Source: Streptomyces griseicoloratus (GTDB lineage: Bacteria > Actinomycetota > Actinomycetes > Streptomycetales > Streptomycetaceae). Taken from it: a DNA stretch of 64,000 nucleotides. A model generated the notes under the pieces. It was not told the origin of the DNA, did not search any database, and saw only the letters and a program-made list of their open reading frames with translations. The translations under genes were made by a program, and so were the position numbers. Shown in pieces: positions 16,864 through 25,155 of this stretch. Each line of letters begins with the position of its first letter. Positions within the stretch are counted from its first letter, which is position 1. Location: NCBI RefSeq assembly GCF_014534645.1, contig NZ_JACVQF010000178.1, positions 17,382-81,381 of the forward strand, written 5' to 3'.

Positions 16864-17844
16864 TCATCGCGCTGTCGTCGGCTCCGGCGCGTTGTGCGCC
16901 CGGCGGTAGGCCGCCGGGGACAGGCCCACATAGGTGTGGAACTGCTTGCGCAGTGCGACCGGGTCGCCGAAGCCGCAGGCGGTCGCGATGCGGGCGACGG
17001 GCAGGGTCGTGGACTCCAACAGCAGGCGTGCGTGGGCCAGTCGGCACTGGGCCAGCCACTTGAGTGGGCTGACGCCCGCCTCCTTGCGGAAACGGCGGGT
17101 GAAAGTGCGCACGCTCATGTGCGCGTGTCGTGCCATGTCCTCCAGCGTGATCGGTTCGGCCAGCCGTTCCAGTGCCCACTGCCGGGTCGCCGACGTGGAA
17201 CGGTCGGTGTCCTGAGGTACCAGGTGCTCGATGAACTGCGCCTGTCCGCCCTCGCGCCACGGCGCTGCGACGCACCGGCGTGCCGCGGCCGCCGCGACCG
17301 TCGCCCCGTGGTCCAGCCGAACCAGGTGAAGGCACATGTCGATGCCGGCCGCGCCGCCTGCGGACGTCAGGATGCGACCGTTGTCGATGAACAGCACATT
17401 CGGATCGACCTCGACGTCGGGGAACAGCCGCGCGAACGTGTCACACAACGCCCAGTGAGTGGTGGCTCGCCGACCGTCGAGCAGTCCGGCCGCCGCGAGC
17501 AGGAAGGCCGAGGTGCACAGACTCACGATGCGGGTCCGCGGCGGGATCAAATCCAGTACCGCGGCGACGTCGCCCGGCAATGTCCCCGTTTCGAGCAGGT
17601 CGGCGCTGGGCTCCAGGGTGGCGATCACCACCGTGTCCGCGGTCCGCAGCAGCGACTCGTCGTGGTCCACGACGATCTGGAAGTCCTCGTGCGTACGCAC
17701 CGGTCGGCCCCCGATCGAGAAGGTCCTCACCGAATAGAGGCGAGTCCCGTCCGGAGTGCACGCTTCGTTGAACACCCGGGCCGGGATGCCCAGATCGAGG
17801 GGCAGGACTCCGTCGAGAGCGAGAACGGCAACGTTGTGCGGCAT
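16864..17844 (-). CDS. GlxA-family AraC-type transcriptional regulator
   Basis: This 326-residue protein combines an N-terminal DJ-1/PfpI-like domain (MPHNVAVLALDGVLPLDLGIPARVF; IVSLCTSAFLLAAAGLLDG holds the nucleophile-elbow-like Cys) with a C-terminal AraC helix-turn-helix pair (about residues 225-315: TLEDMARHAHMSVRTFTRRF and ARIATACGFGDPVALRKQF). Proteins of this kind act as transcription activators responding to small metabolites. ATG 17844 is chosen from where the family homology begins. It is divergent from the oxidoreductase at 17969, its likely target. Confidence 0.9.
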   Translation of the reverse strand: MPHNVAVLALDGVLPLDLGIPARVFNEACTPDGTRLYSVRTFSIGGRPVRTHEDFQIVVDHDESLLRTADTVVIATLEPSADLLETGTLPGDVAAVLDLIPPRTRIVSLCTSAFLLAAAGLLDGRRATTHWALCDTFARLFPDVEVDPNVLFIDNGRILTSAGGAAGIDMCLHLVRLDHGATVAAAAARRCVAAPWREGGQAQFIEHLVPQDTDRSTSATRQWALERLAEPITLEDMARHAHMSVRTFTRRFRKEAGVSPLKWLAQCRLAHARLLLESTTLPVARIATACGFGDPVALRKQFHTYVGLSPAAYRRAHNAPEPTTAR

Positions 17845-17968
17845 GGCCGGAATGGTACGACAGGTGTCCCTCAGGCCACTCACTCGCTGCCGTGACAGCA
17901 CGGCAGAGTGGATCTCGCCGGGCTCGGCCCGGCGAGAGGACGTACGGAACAGACATGAGCGAGGAAGC

Positions 17969-18934
17969 ATGAGCGAGCAGACCATGCGCGCCGTCACGAT
18001 CAAGGAATTCGGGGGCCCGGAGGTTCTGACCGCCGAGCAGGTGGCCCGCCCCGAACCGCTGCCGACCGAGGTGCTGGTGCGTGTCCACGCCGCCGGCGTC
18101 AACCCGGTGGACTGGAAGACCCGCGCGGGTCAGGGCATGGCGGGAATGCAGACGTTCCCGCTGATCCTGGGCTGGGACGTCTCGGGTGTCGTCGAGGAGG
18201 TCGGCTTCGGCGTCACCACGCTCGCGCCCGGCGACGAGGTGTACGGCATGCCGTGGTTCCCGCGCGTCGCGAACGCCTACGCCGAGTACGTGACCGCACC
18301 GGCGCGCCAGTGGGCCCGCAAGCCGGCCACCCTTGACCACGTGCACGCGGCCGCCGTGCCGCTGGCGGCGCTGACCGCCTGGCAGACCGTGGTCGACACC
18401 GCCCACCTGCGGGCCGGCCAGCGCGTCCTGATCACGGCCGCCGCCGGCGGCGTGGGCCACTTCGCGGTCCAGTTCGCCCGGCACCTGGGCGCCCATGTGA
18501 TCGCCACCGCCAGCGCCGCCCGCCACCCCTGGCTGAAGGAACTCGGCGCAGACGAGACCATCGACTACACCACCACCCGCTTCGAGGACGCCGCCGCCGG
18601 TGTCGACGTCGTCATCGACCTGGTGGGCGACGCGCATGACCGGACCAGCACCCGCTCGCTGAAGGTCCTGCGCCCGGGCGGCCTGTTGGTGGCCGTCCCG
18701 GCCGGTGTCTCCCCGGAACTGGCCGCGGCCGCCGAAGCGGCCGGCGTGCGGGCCACTCCGTACCTGGTCGAGCCGGACGGCGCAGCGCTGACCACGATCG
18801 CAGGCCTGATCGACGCCGGTGAGGTCGCCGTCGAGGTGGAGGAGACCTTCCCGCTCGAGCAGGCCGGCGCGGCCCACTCCCGCGGCGAGGCCGGCCGCAC
18901 CCGGGGCAAGCTCGTCCTGACCATCGTCAACTGA
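17969..18934 (+). CDS. NADP-dependent MDR oxidoreductase (quinone reductase-like)
   Basis: This 321-residue medium-chain dehydrogenase/reductase lacks the catalytic-zinc ligands and resembles quinone oxidoreductases: MRAVTIKEFGGPEVL at the start, AAGVNPVDWKTRAG, the ITAAAGGVGHFAVQFARHLGA nucleotide-binding loop (about residues 150-170), and a C-terminal TRGKLVLTI. It would reduce quinones or enones with NADPH. ATG 17969 has GAGGAA at 17961-17966. It is divergent from the GlxA-type regulator. Confidence 0.9.
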   Translation: MSEQTMRAVTIKEFGGPEVLTAEQVARPEPLPTEVLVRVHAAGVNPVDWKTRAGQGMAGMQTFPLILGWDVSGVVEEVGFGVTTLAPGDEVYGMPWFPRVANAYAEYVTAPARQWARKPATLDHVHAAAVPLAALTAWQTVVDTAHLRAGQRVLITAAAGGVGHFAVQFARHLGAHVIATASAARHPWLKELGADETIDYTTTRFEDAAAGVDVVIDLVGDAHDRTSTRSLKVLRPGGLLVAVPAGVSPELAAAAEAAGVRATPYLVEPDGAALTTIAGLIDAGEVAVEVEETFPLEQAGAAHSRGEAGRTRGKLVLTIVN

Positions 18935-18964
18935 CCACCGTAGCAAGGCGTTTGAAGTGGCGGC

Positions 18965-19168
18965 GTGTCCTACGAGATCCGCCGCTACCAGGCCCGGCCC
19001 GGCCGCAGCGAGGAGTGGGTGCGCTACGTGGAGGACGTGGTCGTCCCGTTCCAGGCCCTGCTGGGCATGGACGTGACTGCCTCCTTCGTCGACGTTCAGT
19101 TGTGGCACAGGATGGCTCGGCAGCCCTATGAGGGGAAGCGCGGGCCACGTCGGTGGCCGCCAACGTGA
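18965..19168 (+). pseudogene. Truncated NIPSNAP-family gene
   Basis: The GTG frame gives SYEIRRYQARPGRSEEWVRY, then VVVPFQALLGMDVTASFVD, the N-terminal half of a NIPSNAP-like protein of about 105 residues. After about residue 46 the sequence (QLWHRMARQPYEGKR) no longer fits, so the second half has been replaced. It lies directly behind the oxidoreductase gene. Confidence 0.6.
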
Positions 19169-19215
19169 GATCGATCAAGGAATCGCGCAACGCGCGAGTG
19201 TGTCGCGGCGTGCCG

Positions 19216-19599
19216 TCAGGCGTCGAAACGGCCGCGTGCACTCTCGATGTGACTGAGGTGCTGGTGGGTCCAGCCGCATATGGCGTCGACCGCGGTGCGC
19301 AGGTCCCGGCCCGGCTCGGTGAGGGTGTACTCGACTCGCGGCGGCACGGTCGGGTGCACCTTCCGGTCGACCAGGCCGTTGCGTTCGAGCATGCGCAGGT
19401 TCTGGGTGAGCATCTTGTGGCTGACGCCCTCGACCTCGTTCCGCAGCTCGCTGAAGCGCAGGGTGCGCTCGCCGAGCGCCTCGATGATCAGGAGTGCCCA
19501 CTTGTTGGCGACGTCCGAGAAGATCTCCCGCGCCAGGGAGTCTGCGCGCCGCAGGTCAGCGTCCTCGGGCAGGCCCGTGAGTTGCCGCTTGGTCACCAT
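19216..19599 (-). CDS. HxlR-family transcriptional regulator
   Basis: This is a 127-residue winged helix-turn-helix protein with the HxlR pattern: DVANKWALLIIEALGERTLRF, SELRNEVEGVSHKMLTQNLRML, ERNGLVDRKVHPTVPPRVEYTLT and a C-terminal WTHQHLSHI. Members often respond to aldehydes or redox stress. It is divergent from the RidA-like gene at 19692, with 92 bases between the starts, and probably regulates it. Confidence 0.93.
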   Translation of the reverse strand: MVTKRQLTGLPEDADLRRADSLAREIFSDVANKWALLIIEALGERTLRFSELRNEVEGVSHKMLTQNLRMLERNGLVDRKVHPTVPPRVEYTLTEPGRDLRTAVDAICGWTHQHLSHIESARGRFDA

Positions 19600-19691
19600 C
19601 AGGTTCCTCAGTCACCGAAAAGTGCGTTCTTCCAGGTCAACCGTCACTCTCCTACAGTTTCCGGGTAACTACAAGAGAGCGAACCGGAAGG

Positions 19692-20102
19692 GTGAGCACC
19701 GTGGGCACCATTGACGTCTTCAACTACAACGTGCCGGCAGAGAGCGACTTCGGCTACTCACAGGCGATCAAGTCCGGCGAACTGATCCACGTCTCTGGAC
19801 AGCTCTCGTTCGATGAGGCAGGTGAGTTCCTCTACGCGGGCGACTTCGCCGCCCAGCTCAAGCAGACCTACGCCAACATGGACAGGGTCCTGGACCACTA
19901 CGGCGCCACCCGGAACCAGATCGTCTCGCAGACCCTGTACGTGGTGAACCTGCGGCAGAACGCCGCGGCGACGGCGGAGGGCAACCTGGGGTATTTCGGC
20001 GACCACCGCCCGGCCAGCACGGTCTTGGGCGTCACTGAACTGACCTTGCCCGGCCAGGTCGTCGAAATCAGCTTCGTCATCGACACGAAACTGCCCGCTT
20101 GA
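19692..20102 (+). CDS. RidA-family (YjgF) protein
   Basis: This 136-residue protein has the RidA fold signature: YSQAIKSGELIHVSGQLSFDE, AAQLKQTYANMDRVLDHYGA, a VVNLR segment, and a late RPASTVLGVTELTLPGQVVEI, in which the usual catalytic Arg position of RidA proper (xRxxVxV) is only partly kept. RidA proteins hydrolyse reactive enamine/imine intermediates; distant subfamilies have other roles. The start is GTG 19692 or GTG 19701. Its divergent partner is the HxlR regulator. Confidence 0.9.
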   Translation: MSTVGTIDVFNYNVPAESDFGYSQAIKSGELIHVSGQLSFDEAGEFLYAGDFAAQLKQTYANMDRVLDHYGATRNQIVSQTLYVVNLRQNAAATAEGNLGYFGDHRPASTVLGVTELTLPGQVVEISFVIDTKLPA

Positions 20103-20202
20103 GGTCTCGTTCCCATAGCCCTTGTTTTCCGGCCGGCGCGGTTTGATCTGCCCCGCGACCGCGTTCGCGTCCTCCGCGGTGAGGGCGCTGGCAGTACGCG
20201 CA

Positions 20203-20415
20203 CCCGCTGCCCCGCGCTGCCCCGGTCACCACCGCCGTCGTTCCGTCAAGCGCCACGGGCGAACCCAGTCCCATCTGGGTGGCGATCGCGAAGTAGTCCT
20301 CCAGGTGCCAGGTCCGCACGATGCAGCCCTCGACCACCTGATGGAAGTCGGCCGCCCGGAACTCGACCTCGCGGCCGGTGCCCTCCACGCCGAGCAGCCC
20401 GGTGTGCTTCGCGCG
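20203..20415 (-). pseudogene. SnoaL-like remnant joined to an SDR N-terminus
   Basis: On the minus strand, HTGLLGVEGTGREVEFRAAD, DFHQVVEGCIVRTW and HLEDYFAIATQMGL match the C-terminal half of SnoaL-like polyketide-cyclase-type proteins. The frame then passes directly into VALDGTTAVVTGAARGSG, the first 18 residues of a short-chain dehydrogenase, and decays. It looks like a deletion junction between two lost genes. Confidence 0.5.
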
Positions 20416-20690
20416 GTTGACCGCCCAGGTGGGTGCACGGCTTCTCGACCGCACGCGGCAACGCACACGGCTCACCGAAGCGGGAGAGGCCTTCCTCCGG
20501 GACGCACGCGATCTGTTGCGCTCGTCCGAGCAGGCCTCGGCCGCGGCCCGGGCCGCCGGGCAGCCGCATCGACCCGCGACCCGGGGGCCGCCCCGCACCC
20601 GAGGGCCCCCCGGGCGAGACCATCGAGGACAAGCTCGAATGGATGGCCGCCGGGCAGGCCGTGGCGCTCCGGCCGAGCGGGCTCAGCCGA
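20415..20690 (+). pseudogene. LysR-family regulator remnant
   Basis: The frame at 20415-20575 gives LTAQVGARLLDRTRQRTRL, then LTEAGEAFLRDARDLLRSSE, the end of the LysR helix-turn-helix and the linker helix. A later frame gives GETIEDKLEWMAAGQAVAL, which matches the effector domain near its end. The middle is missing and the frame is broken. Together with the remnants on the other strand this marks a recombination or decay hotspot at the edge of the betaine cluster. Confidence 0.5.
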
Positions 20691-21480
20691 CGTACCCCAT
20701 GCGGCGGCTGATCTCCTCGGCGCCGTTGATCAGCACGGGGGCGAGCTCGTGGATGCGCTGCTCGGTGAAGCGGTACTCGGGGCCGGAGGCACTGAGGGCG
20801 GCGACGACCTCACCGCTGTGAGACCGGATCGGAGCCGCCATCGCGTGCAGTCCGATCTCGAACTCCTCCAGCGTCACCGCGTAACCACGCTCCCGCGCCT
20901 CGGCGAGATCCTTCTCCAGCTTGGTCCTGGAAGTGATCGTGTGGGACGTCAGCTTCTGCATCCCGGACGCCGTGAGCACTGCGGCCCGCTCTGTCGCCGG
21001 CAGGTGGGCCAGCAGGATCTTGCCGCTGGAAGTGACGTGCAGCGGCGTGAGCTGCCCGACCCAGTTGTGTGTGCCGATCGCGCCCGGGCCGCGCACCTGG
21101 TACAGGTTGACCGCGTAGTGCTCCTGCAGGACGGCGATGTTGACGGTCTCGCCGATCTCCTCGCTGAGCCGCTCGCACACCACCCGGCCCTGCTGGGTGA
21201 GGTCGAGCCGGCCCGTGACCGCGCCCGCCAGACGCACGATCCCGAAACCGAGCCGATACTTGCCCCGCTCGGCCGCCTGCTCGACGAGGCCGCGCACCTC
21301 CAACGCCCCGAGCAGGCGGAACGCGGTCGATTTGTGGACGTCGATCTCGGCCGCGACCTCGCTCACCCCCGCCTCCCCACGCTGGGCGAGGATCTCCAGG
21401 ACGCTGATGGCACGGTCGACGGACTGCACCCCACCCGCCGCGGGAGCCGCTACTTCACCGTCTGCCGTGTAGTTGCTCAT
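20683..21480 (-). CDS. IclR-family regulator 1 of the betaine cluster
   Basis: This is a 265-residue protein. The N-terminal IclR winged helix-turn-helix (about residues 17-80) has VDRAISVLEILAQRGEAGVSE and STAFRLLGALEVRGLVEQ; a C-terminal effector-binding domain contains SSGKILLAHLPATER and GLHAMAAPIRSHSGEVVAALS. It is strongly similar over its whole length to the IclR gene at 37148-37945. GTTGC-N7-GCAAC overlaps its own start codon (21472-21488) and recurs in the cluster's promoters, so it is a strong candidate for the pathway repressor or activator, probably autoregulated. The effector is likely a pathway metabolite, by inference. Confidence 0.93.
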   Translation of the reverse strand: MSNYTADGEVAAPAAGGVQSVDRAISVLEILAQRGEAGVSEVAAEIDVHKSTAFRLLGALEVRGLVEQAAERGKYRLGFGIVRLAGAVTGRLDLTQQGRVVCERLSEEIGETVNIAVLQEHYAVNLYQVRGPGAIGTHNWVGQLTPLHVTSSGKILLAHLPATERAAVLTASGMQKLTSHTITSRTKLEKDLAEARERGYAVTLEEFEIGLHAMAAPIRSHSGEVVAALSASGPEYRFTEQRIHELAPVLINGAEEISRRMGYVG

Positions 21481-21488
21481 GGCGCAAC
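21472..21488. promoter_or_regulatory. IclR operator over the start codon of iclR1
   Basis: GTTGC-N7-GCAAC is a perfect inverted repeat spanning the ATG of the iclR-type gene. It is the same element as in the transporter, dehydrogenase and oxygenase promoters of this cluster. Confidence 0.7.
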
Positions 21489-21696
21489 TATACGACCGGA
21501 CCGTGTCACGATCAGGGTGGATCGGGCTCGCCGGGGCGTGCGGGCTGCCAGATGATCCGGCACTCCTCGGCCTCCGGCGCGAAATCGCTGCTCAGTTCCT
21601 CCGGGACGGGCGGGCATGCGCCGCCACGGTGGCACGCACGCGGCAACGGCTGGGGGCTGAAGGGGCGTGCCGGAAGTTACAAGACCTTGTGCAGCT

Positions 21697-21763
21697 TGTC
21701 TTGACGCCGACACACTATCGATGTTCTGTTGCGCATGCAGGAACGCGTTCTTCTCGACGCAAC
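21697..21763 (+). promoter_or_regulatory. Promoter and operator for the MFS gene
   Basis: TTGTCT at 21697 (or TTGACG at 21701) is followed by GTTGC at 21728 and, 19 bases on, GTTCT-N7-GCAAC at 21747-21763. This is the cluster's common layout with one changed left arm. Confidence 0.6.
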
Positions 21764-21892
21764 CCCTGCGGCGTGGGTCGTCAACCGTGATGTCGCCGCC
21801 CAGGCCGACCGGTTTCTTCGAAGCCGGTACCGCCGGAGGGGAGTCACGGTTCGCGGGCCACGCAGTCCCCGTCCCCCACCCCGGGAGCTCAG

Positions 21893-23305
21893 ATGTCCAT
21901 CCGTGCCATCGACGAGGCGCCGCTGACCACATTCCATCGCAAACTCACCGTGGCCTGCGCCGGAGGTCCGTTCCTGGACGGCTACCTGCTCAGCATCATC
22001 GGCGTCGCGCTGATCGGCATGAGCAACGAGCTGAACCTGAGCGCCGGGGACGAGGGCCTCATCGGCGCCGCCGCCCTGGTCGGCATCTTCGTCGGGGGCC
22101 TGTTCGGCGGAGTCCTCACCGACAGGCTCGGCCGCGAGGCGATGTACACCATCGACCTGATGGTCCTGGTCGGCGTATCGGTGCTGTCGGTTTTCGCAGG
22201 CGAAAGCTGGCAGTTCGTGGTGCTGCGCTTCGTCCTCGGCGTGGCCGTCGGGGCCGATTACCCCATCGCGACGTCCCTGCTGGCCGAATGGGTGCCGAAC
22301 CGGCACCGCGGCCGACTGCTCGGGATCCTCATCCTTGCCTGGTACGTCGGCGCCGCCGCCGCATATGTGGTCGGCTACGTCATGGCCGAGATCGGTGGCG
22401 CCGGTGCCTGGCGGTGGATGCTCGCCTCGGGCGCCGTGCTCAGCGCCGTCGTCCTGCTGATGCGCATCGGTACGCCCGAGTCCCCGCTGTGGCTGGTGAA
22501 CAAGGGCCGTACCGCCGATGCCCAGAAGTCGATCGAGCGGGCCCTCGGCCGTACCGTCCCCATCGACGACCTGCTGGCCGCCTCGGCCGCCGAGCAGTCC
22601 ATGGCCCAACACCGGTTCCGTGACCTGTTCCAGGGCGCCTACCTGCGGCGGACGCTCTTCTGCGGCCTGTTCTACATGTGTCAGATCACGCCGATGTTCG
22701 CCCTTTACACCTTCGGGCCGGCCATCCTGGGTTCCTTCGGTCTCGGCGAAGGCAACGCCAGTAACCTGGGCTCGGCGCTGATCAGCATCGTGTTCGTGGC
22801 GGGCTGTATCCCCGCGCTGCGGCTGGTGGACCGGGTGGGGCGCCGTCCCGTCATCGTCTGGTCGTTCGCCCTGATGGCGATCCCGCTCGCGGTGCTCGGC
22901 GGCGGTGACTCGCTCCCCATCGCGGTGGTCATCGTGTGCTTCTGTGCCTACGCCCTGCTCTCGGGCGGCCCCACGGTGCTGGAGTGGACCTATCCCAACG
23001 AGTTGTTCCCCACCGGCATCCGAGCCACCGCGGGTGGTGTGGCCACCTCGATCAGCCGTATCGGCGCCGCGGCGGGCACCTTGCTGCTCCCCATCTCCCT
23101 GAGCAGGCTCGGCATCGGTACGACCATGCTGATCGGCGCCGGCATCACCTTGCTGGGCTGGCTGGTGTCCCTGGCGTGGGCCGAGGAGACGCGGGGCCGC
23201 ACGCTGGCGGAGACCAGTGCCGTCCCGGTCGGGTCCCGGCGCCCCTCGGCGGCCGACGAGAAGCGCGGAGCCGACCTGCGGGAGAGCGACCTCGAACGAT
23301 CCTGA
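21893..23305 (+). CDS. MFS metabolite transporter
   Basis: This 470-residue protein has 12 predicted membrane helices. Motif A is in GGVLTDRLGREAMY, a second loop motif is LVDRVGRRPVI, and the helix-11 signature YPNELFPTGIRATAGG is typical of the sugar-porter/aromatic-acid side of the family. It starts at ATG 21893 behind GGGAG. Its promoter carries the shared operator of the betaine cluster, and the formaldehyde dehydrogenase follows after a hairpin. It probably imports a cluster substrate or a related quaternary amine, by inference. Confidence 0.9.
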   Translation: MSIRAIDEAPLTTFHRKLTVACAGGPFLDGYLLSIIGVALIGMSNELNLSAGDEGLIGAAALVGIFVGGLFGGVLTDRLGREAMYTIDLMVLVGVSVLSVFAGESWQFVVLRFVLGVAVGADYPIATSLLAEWVPNRHRGRLLGILILAWYVGAAAAYVVGYVMAEIGGAGAWRWMLASGAVLSAVVLLMRIGTPESPLWLVNKGRTADAQKSIERALGRTVPIDDLLAASAAEQSMAQHRFRDLFQGAYLRRTLFCGLFYMCQITPMFALYTFGPAILGSFGLGEGNASNLGSALISIVFVAGCIPALRLVDRVGRRPVIVWSFALMAIPLAVLGGGDSLPIAVVIVCFCAYALLSGGPTVLEWTYPNELFPTGIRATAGGVATSISRIGAAAGTLLLPISLSRLGIGTTMLIGAGITLLGWLVSLAWAEETRGRTLAETSAVPVGSRRPSAADEKRGADLRESDLERS

Positions 23306-23340
23306 CAGCGCACGCGCCGAACAGGATGACACGCAGCCGA

Positions 23341-23360
23341 CCGGCCCCCTCGGGGGCCGG
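23341..23360 (+). terminator. GC hairpin after the MFS gene
   Basis: CCGGCCCCC and GGGGGCCGG form a 9-bp inverted repeat with a 2-base centre. It probably attenuates read-through into the dehydrogenase gene. Confidence 0.5.
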
Positions 23361-23494
23361 ACAGTTGCGTGCCCGGCAGGTCCGTCCCCCTGGAGCCCAC
23401 GTTCTTCCGGCGCCCGCTTGACAGCGGTCACCCACAACCAGCACGTCCGGCCGAACCTCGGATTCGGCCGTCGCCCTCAGCGAGGAGAACGACA

Positions 23495-24583
23495 GTGACA
23501 CACGAGGTACGCGCCGTCGTCGCCCGGCAGAAGGGCGCGCCGGTCTCGGTGGAGACCGTCCTGGTGCCGGACCCCGGCCCGGGTGAGGCGCTGGTGCGGG
23601 TACAGGCCTGTGGGGTCTGCCCCACGGACCTGCACTACCGGGAGGGCGGGATCACCGGCGAGTTCCCCTTCCTGCTCGGCCACGAGGCCGCGGGGGTGGT
23701 CGAGTCGGTCGGTGAGGGTGTCACCGAGGTCGCGCCCGGCGACTTCGTCGTGCTCAACTGGCGTGCGCTCTGCGGTGGTCGGTGCCGGGCCTGCCGTAAC
23801 GGCAAGCCGTGGTACTGCTTTGACACCCGCAACGCCGGCCGGCCGATGACGCTGGCCGATGGAACCCCGCTGTCCCCGGCCCTGGGCATCGGTGCCTTCG
23901 CCGAGAAGACCCTGGTCGCGGCCGGCCAGTGTACCATGGTGAACCCGACCGCCTCGCCGGCCGCGGCGGCACTGCTGGGTTGCGGTGTGACGGCCGGGTT
24001 CGGGGCCGCGGTCAACACCGGGGGCGTCGGCCGCGGTGACTCGATCGCGGTGATCGGCTGTGGGGGAGTGGGCATGGCCGCCATCGCCGGCGCCAAGGTC
24101 GCCGGCGCGGCCCGCATCATCGCCGTCGACGTCGACGAGCGGAAGTTGCGATGGGCCGAGACGTTCGGCGCCACCGACACCGTCGACTCCTCCAGGACCG
24201 ACGCTGTCGAGGCCATCCGCAGGCTGACCGGCGGCTTCGGCGCCGACGTCGTCGTGGACGCCGTGGGCCGCCCGGAAACCTACAAGCAGGCCTTCTATGC
24301 CCGCGACCTGGCCGGCACCGCAGTCCTCGTCGGCGCGCCCACCCGGGAGCTGACCGTCGAGCTGCCCCTGCTGGAGGTCTTCGGCCGGGGCGGGGCGCTG
24401 AAGTCCTCGTGGTACGGCGACTGTCTGCCCTCCCGGGATTTCCCTGCGCTGATCGACCTCTACCTGCAAGGCCGCTTCGACCTGGCGGGTTTCGTCAGCG
24501 AGAAGATCGCGCTGGACGAGGTGGAGTCGGCGTTCGCCAAGATCCATCGCGGTGAGGTCCTGCGCTCGGTGGTGGTCCTGTGA
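23495..24583 (+). CDS. S-(hydroxymethyl)mycothiol dehydrogenase, copy 1
   Basis: This 362-residue zinc-dependent class III-type alcohol dehydrogenase has [14 protein letters not shown] (catalytic Cys), [15 protein letters not shown] (His/Glu), structural-zinc cysteines in [16 protein letters not shown], and the NAD loop [15 protein letters not shown]. It shares most residues with the copy at 29884 and closely matches the mycothiol-dependent formaldehyde dehydrogenase pattern. It would oxidise the formaldehyde-mycothiol adduct, with NAD as acceptor, to S-formylmycothiol. GTG 23495 is preceded by AGGAG. A remnant of an MBL hydrolase gene overlaps its stop. Confidence 0.9.
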   Translation: MTHEVRAVVARQKGAPVSVETVLVPDPGPGEALVRVQACGVCPTDLHYREGGITGEFPFLLGHEAAGVVESVGEGVTEVAPGDFVVLNWRALCGGRCRACRNGKPWYCFDTRNAGRPMTLADGTPLSPALGIGAFAEKTLVAAGQCTMVNPTASPAAAALLGCGVTAGFGAAVNTGGVGRGDSIAVIGCGGVGMAAIAGAKVAGAARIIAVDVDERKLRWAETFGATDTVDSSRTDAVEAIRRLTGGFGADVVVDAVGRPETYKQAFYARDLAGTAVLVGAPTRELTVELPLLEVFGRGGALKSSWYGDCLPSRDFPALIDLYLQGRFDLAGFVSEKIALDEVESAFAKIHRGEVLRSVVVL

Positions 24584-24690
24584 CGGTGCGCATCGAGCAC
24601 CCGGTCACCTCCGGAACCTTCGAGTCGGACGGCGGCGGTGGTCGGGAGGTGGCGGGCACCCGGCCGCACGGGAGGCCGGCCCGCTCTTGA
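24580..24690 (+). pseudogene. Truncated MBL hydrolase gene behind dehydrogenase copy 1
   Basis: A GTG overlapping the dehydrogenase stop opens [19 protein letters not shown], matching the first 20 residues of the intact MBL hydrolase at 30969 (VRIEHLVTSGTFSLDGG). After about 80 bases homology ends and the frame closes just inside the next promoter. The order dehydrogenase-hydrolase, with coupled start, was therefore once duplicated and one hydrolase has been lost. Confidence 0.75.
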
Positions 24691-24752
24691 CAACGGCCCG
24701 AATCGAACGAAAGCATGTTGCGCATAGCGAGTTTGGTTGTGTTATCTGAGAC
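24687..24752 (+). promoter_or_regulatory. Promoter and operator for the serine dehydratase operon
   Basis: TTGACA (24687-24692) is followed after 24 bases by GTTGC (24717), and 19 bases after that by GTTGT-N7-GAGAC (24736-24752), a degenerate form of the cluster operator. Confidence 0.65.
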
Positions 24753-24851
24753 AAGCGAGTCCATCGCTTCCGCTCCGTCGAATGGTCGGGTGTCCACCCT
24801 CGGCCGACGGCTCCCCTTCCCCGTCGGGCACCCGCAACCCGGAGGTTCCCC

Positions 24852-24986
24852 ATGATCACGGTGTGCCGGATCGAAGATCCGCCGCCTGGCGAGTCCATGC
24901 GCACGCACCAGGACGCCGCACCGGCCCACGACCGGCCGACGGACTGGTTCGGCGAACTTCCCCTGCCCACCACCTCCTTCTCATGA
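24852..24986 (+). CDS. Possible 44-residue leader protein
   Basis: ATG 24852 follows GGAGG at 24841-24845 with a 6-base spacer, the best ribosome-binding site in this 5' region. The frame encodes MITVCRIEDPPPGES, then a polar stretch ending in DWFGELPLPTTSFS. It lies in the roughly 400-base transcript leader between the operator and the serine dehydratase gene. It could be a regulatory leader peptide, a remnant of a lost gene, or chance. The rest of the leader (24753-24851, 24987-25155) shows no feature; no glycine riboswitch core was found. Confidence 0.3.
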   Translation: MITVCRIEDPPPGESMRTHQDAAPAHDRPTDWFGELPLPTTSFS

Positions 24987-25155
24987 GCTCCCTGCCCCGA
25001 CACCGTCCGCGGTCCCCGCGGGGAGACCGCCCTGAGCGTTCCGCAGCACCTGCGGTACCCGCGTCCGCGGCGCAGGCCTTCGGTGATGTCGTCCACCTCC
25101 GCCGGACGTGCTCACGGCATGTTTCGCAACCCCCTCTCATCCCACGGAGTATGGC

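Noticed and set aside
23364-23380. GTTGC-N7-GCAGG as a further cluster operator before dehydrogenase copy 1
   Set aside because: The right arm is degraded and there is no second GTTGC 19 bp away, so it is not counted with the others.
24753-25155. Glycine riboswitch before the serine dehydratase gene
   Set aside because: The conserved core (a GGAGAG-type stem and the CTCTCAGG element) was not found in the leader.
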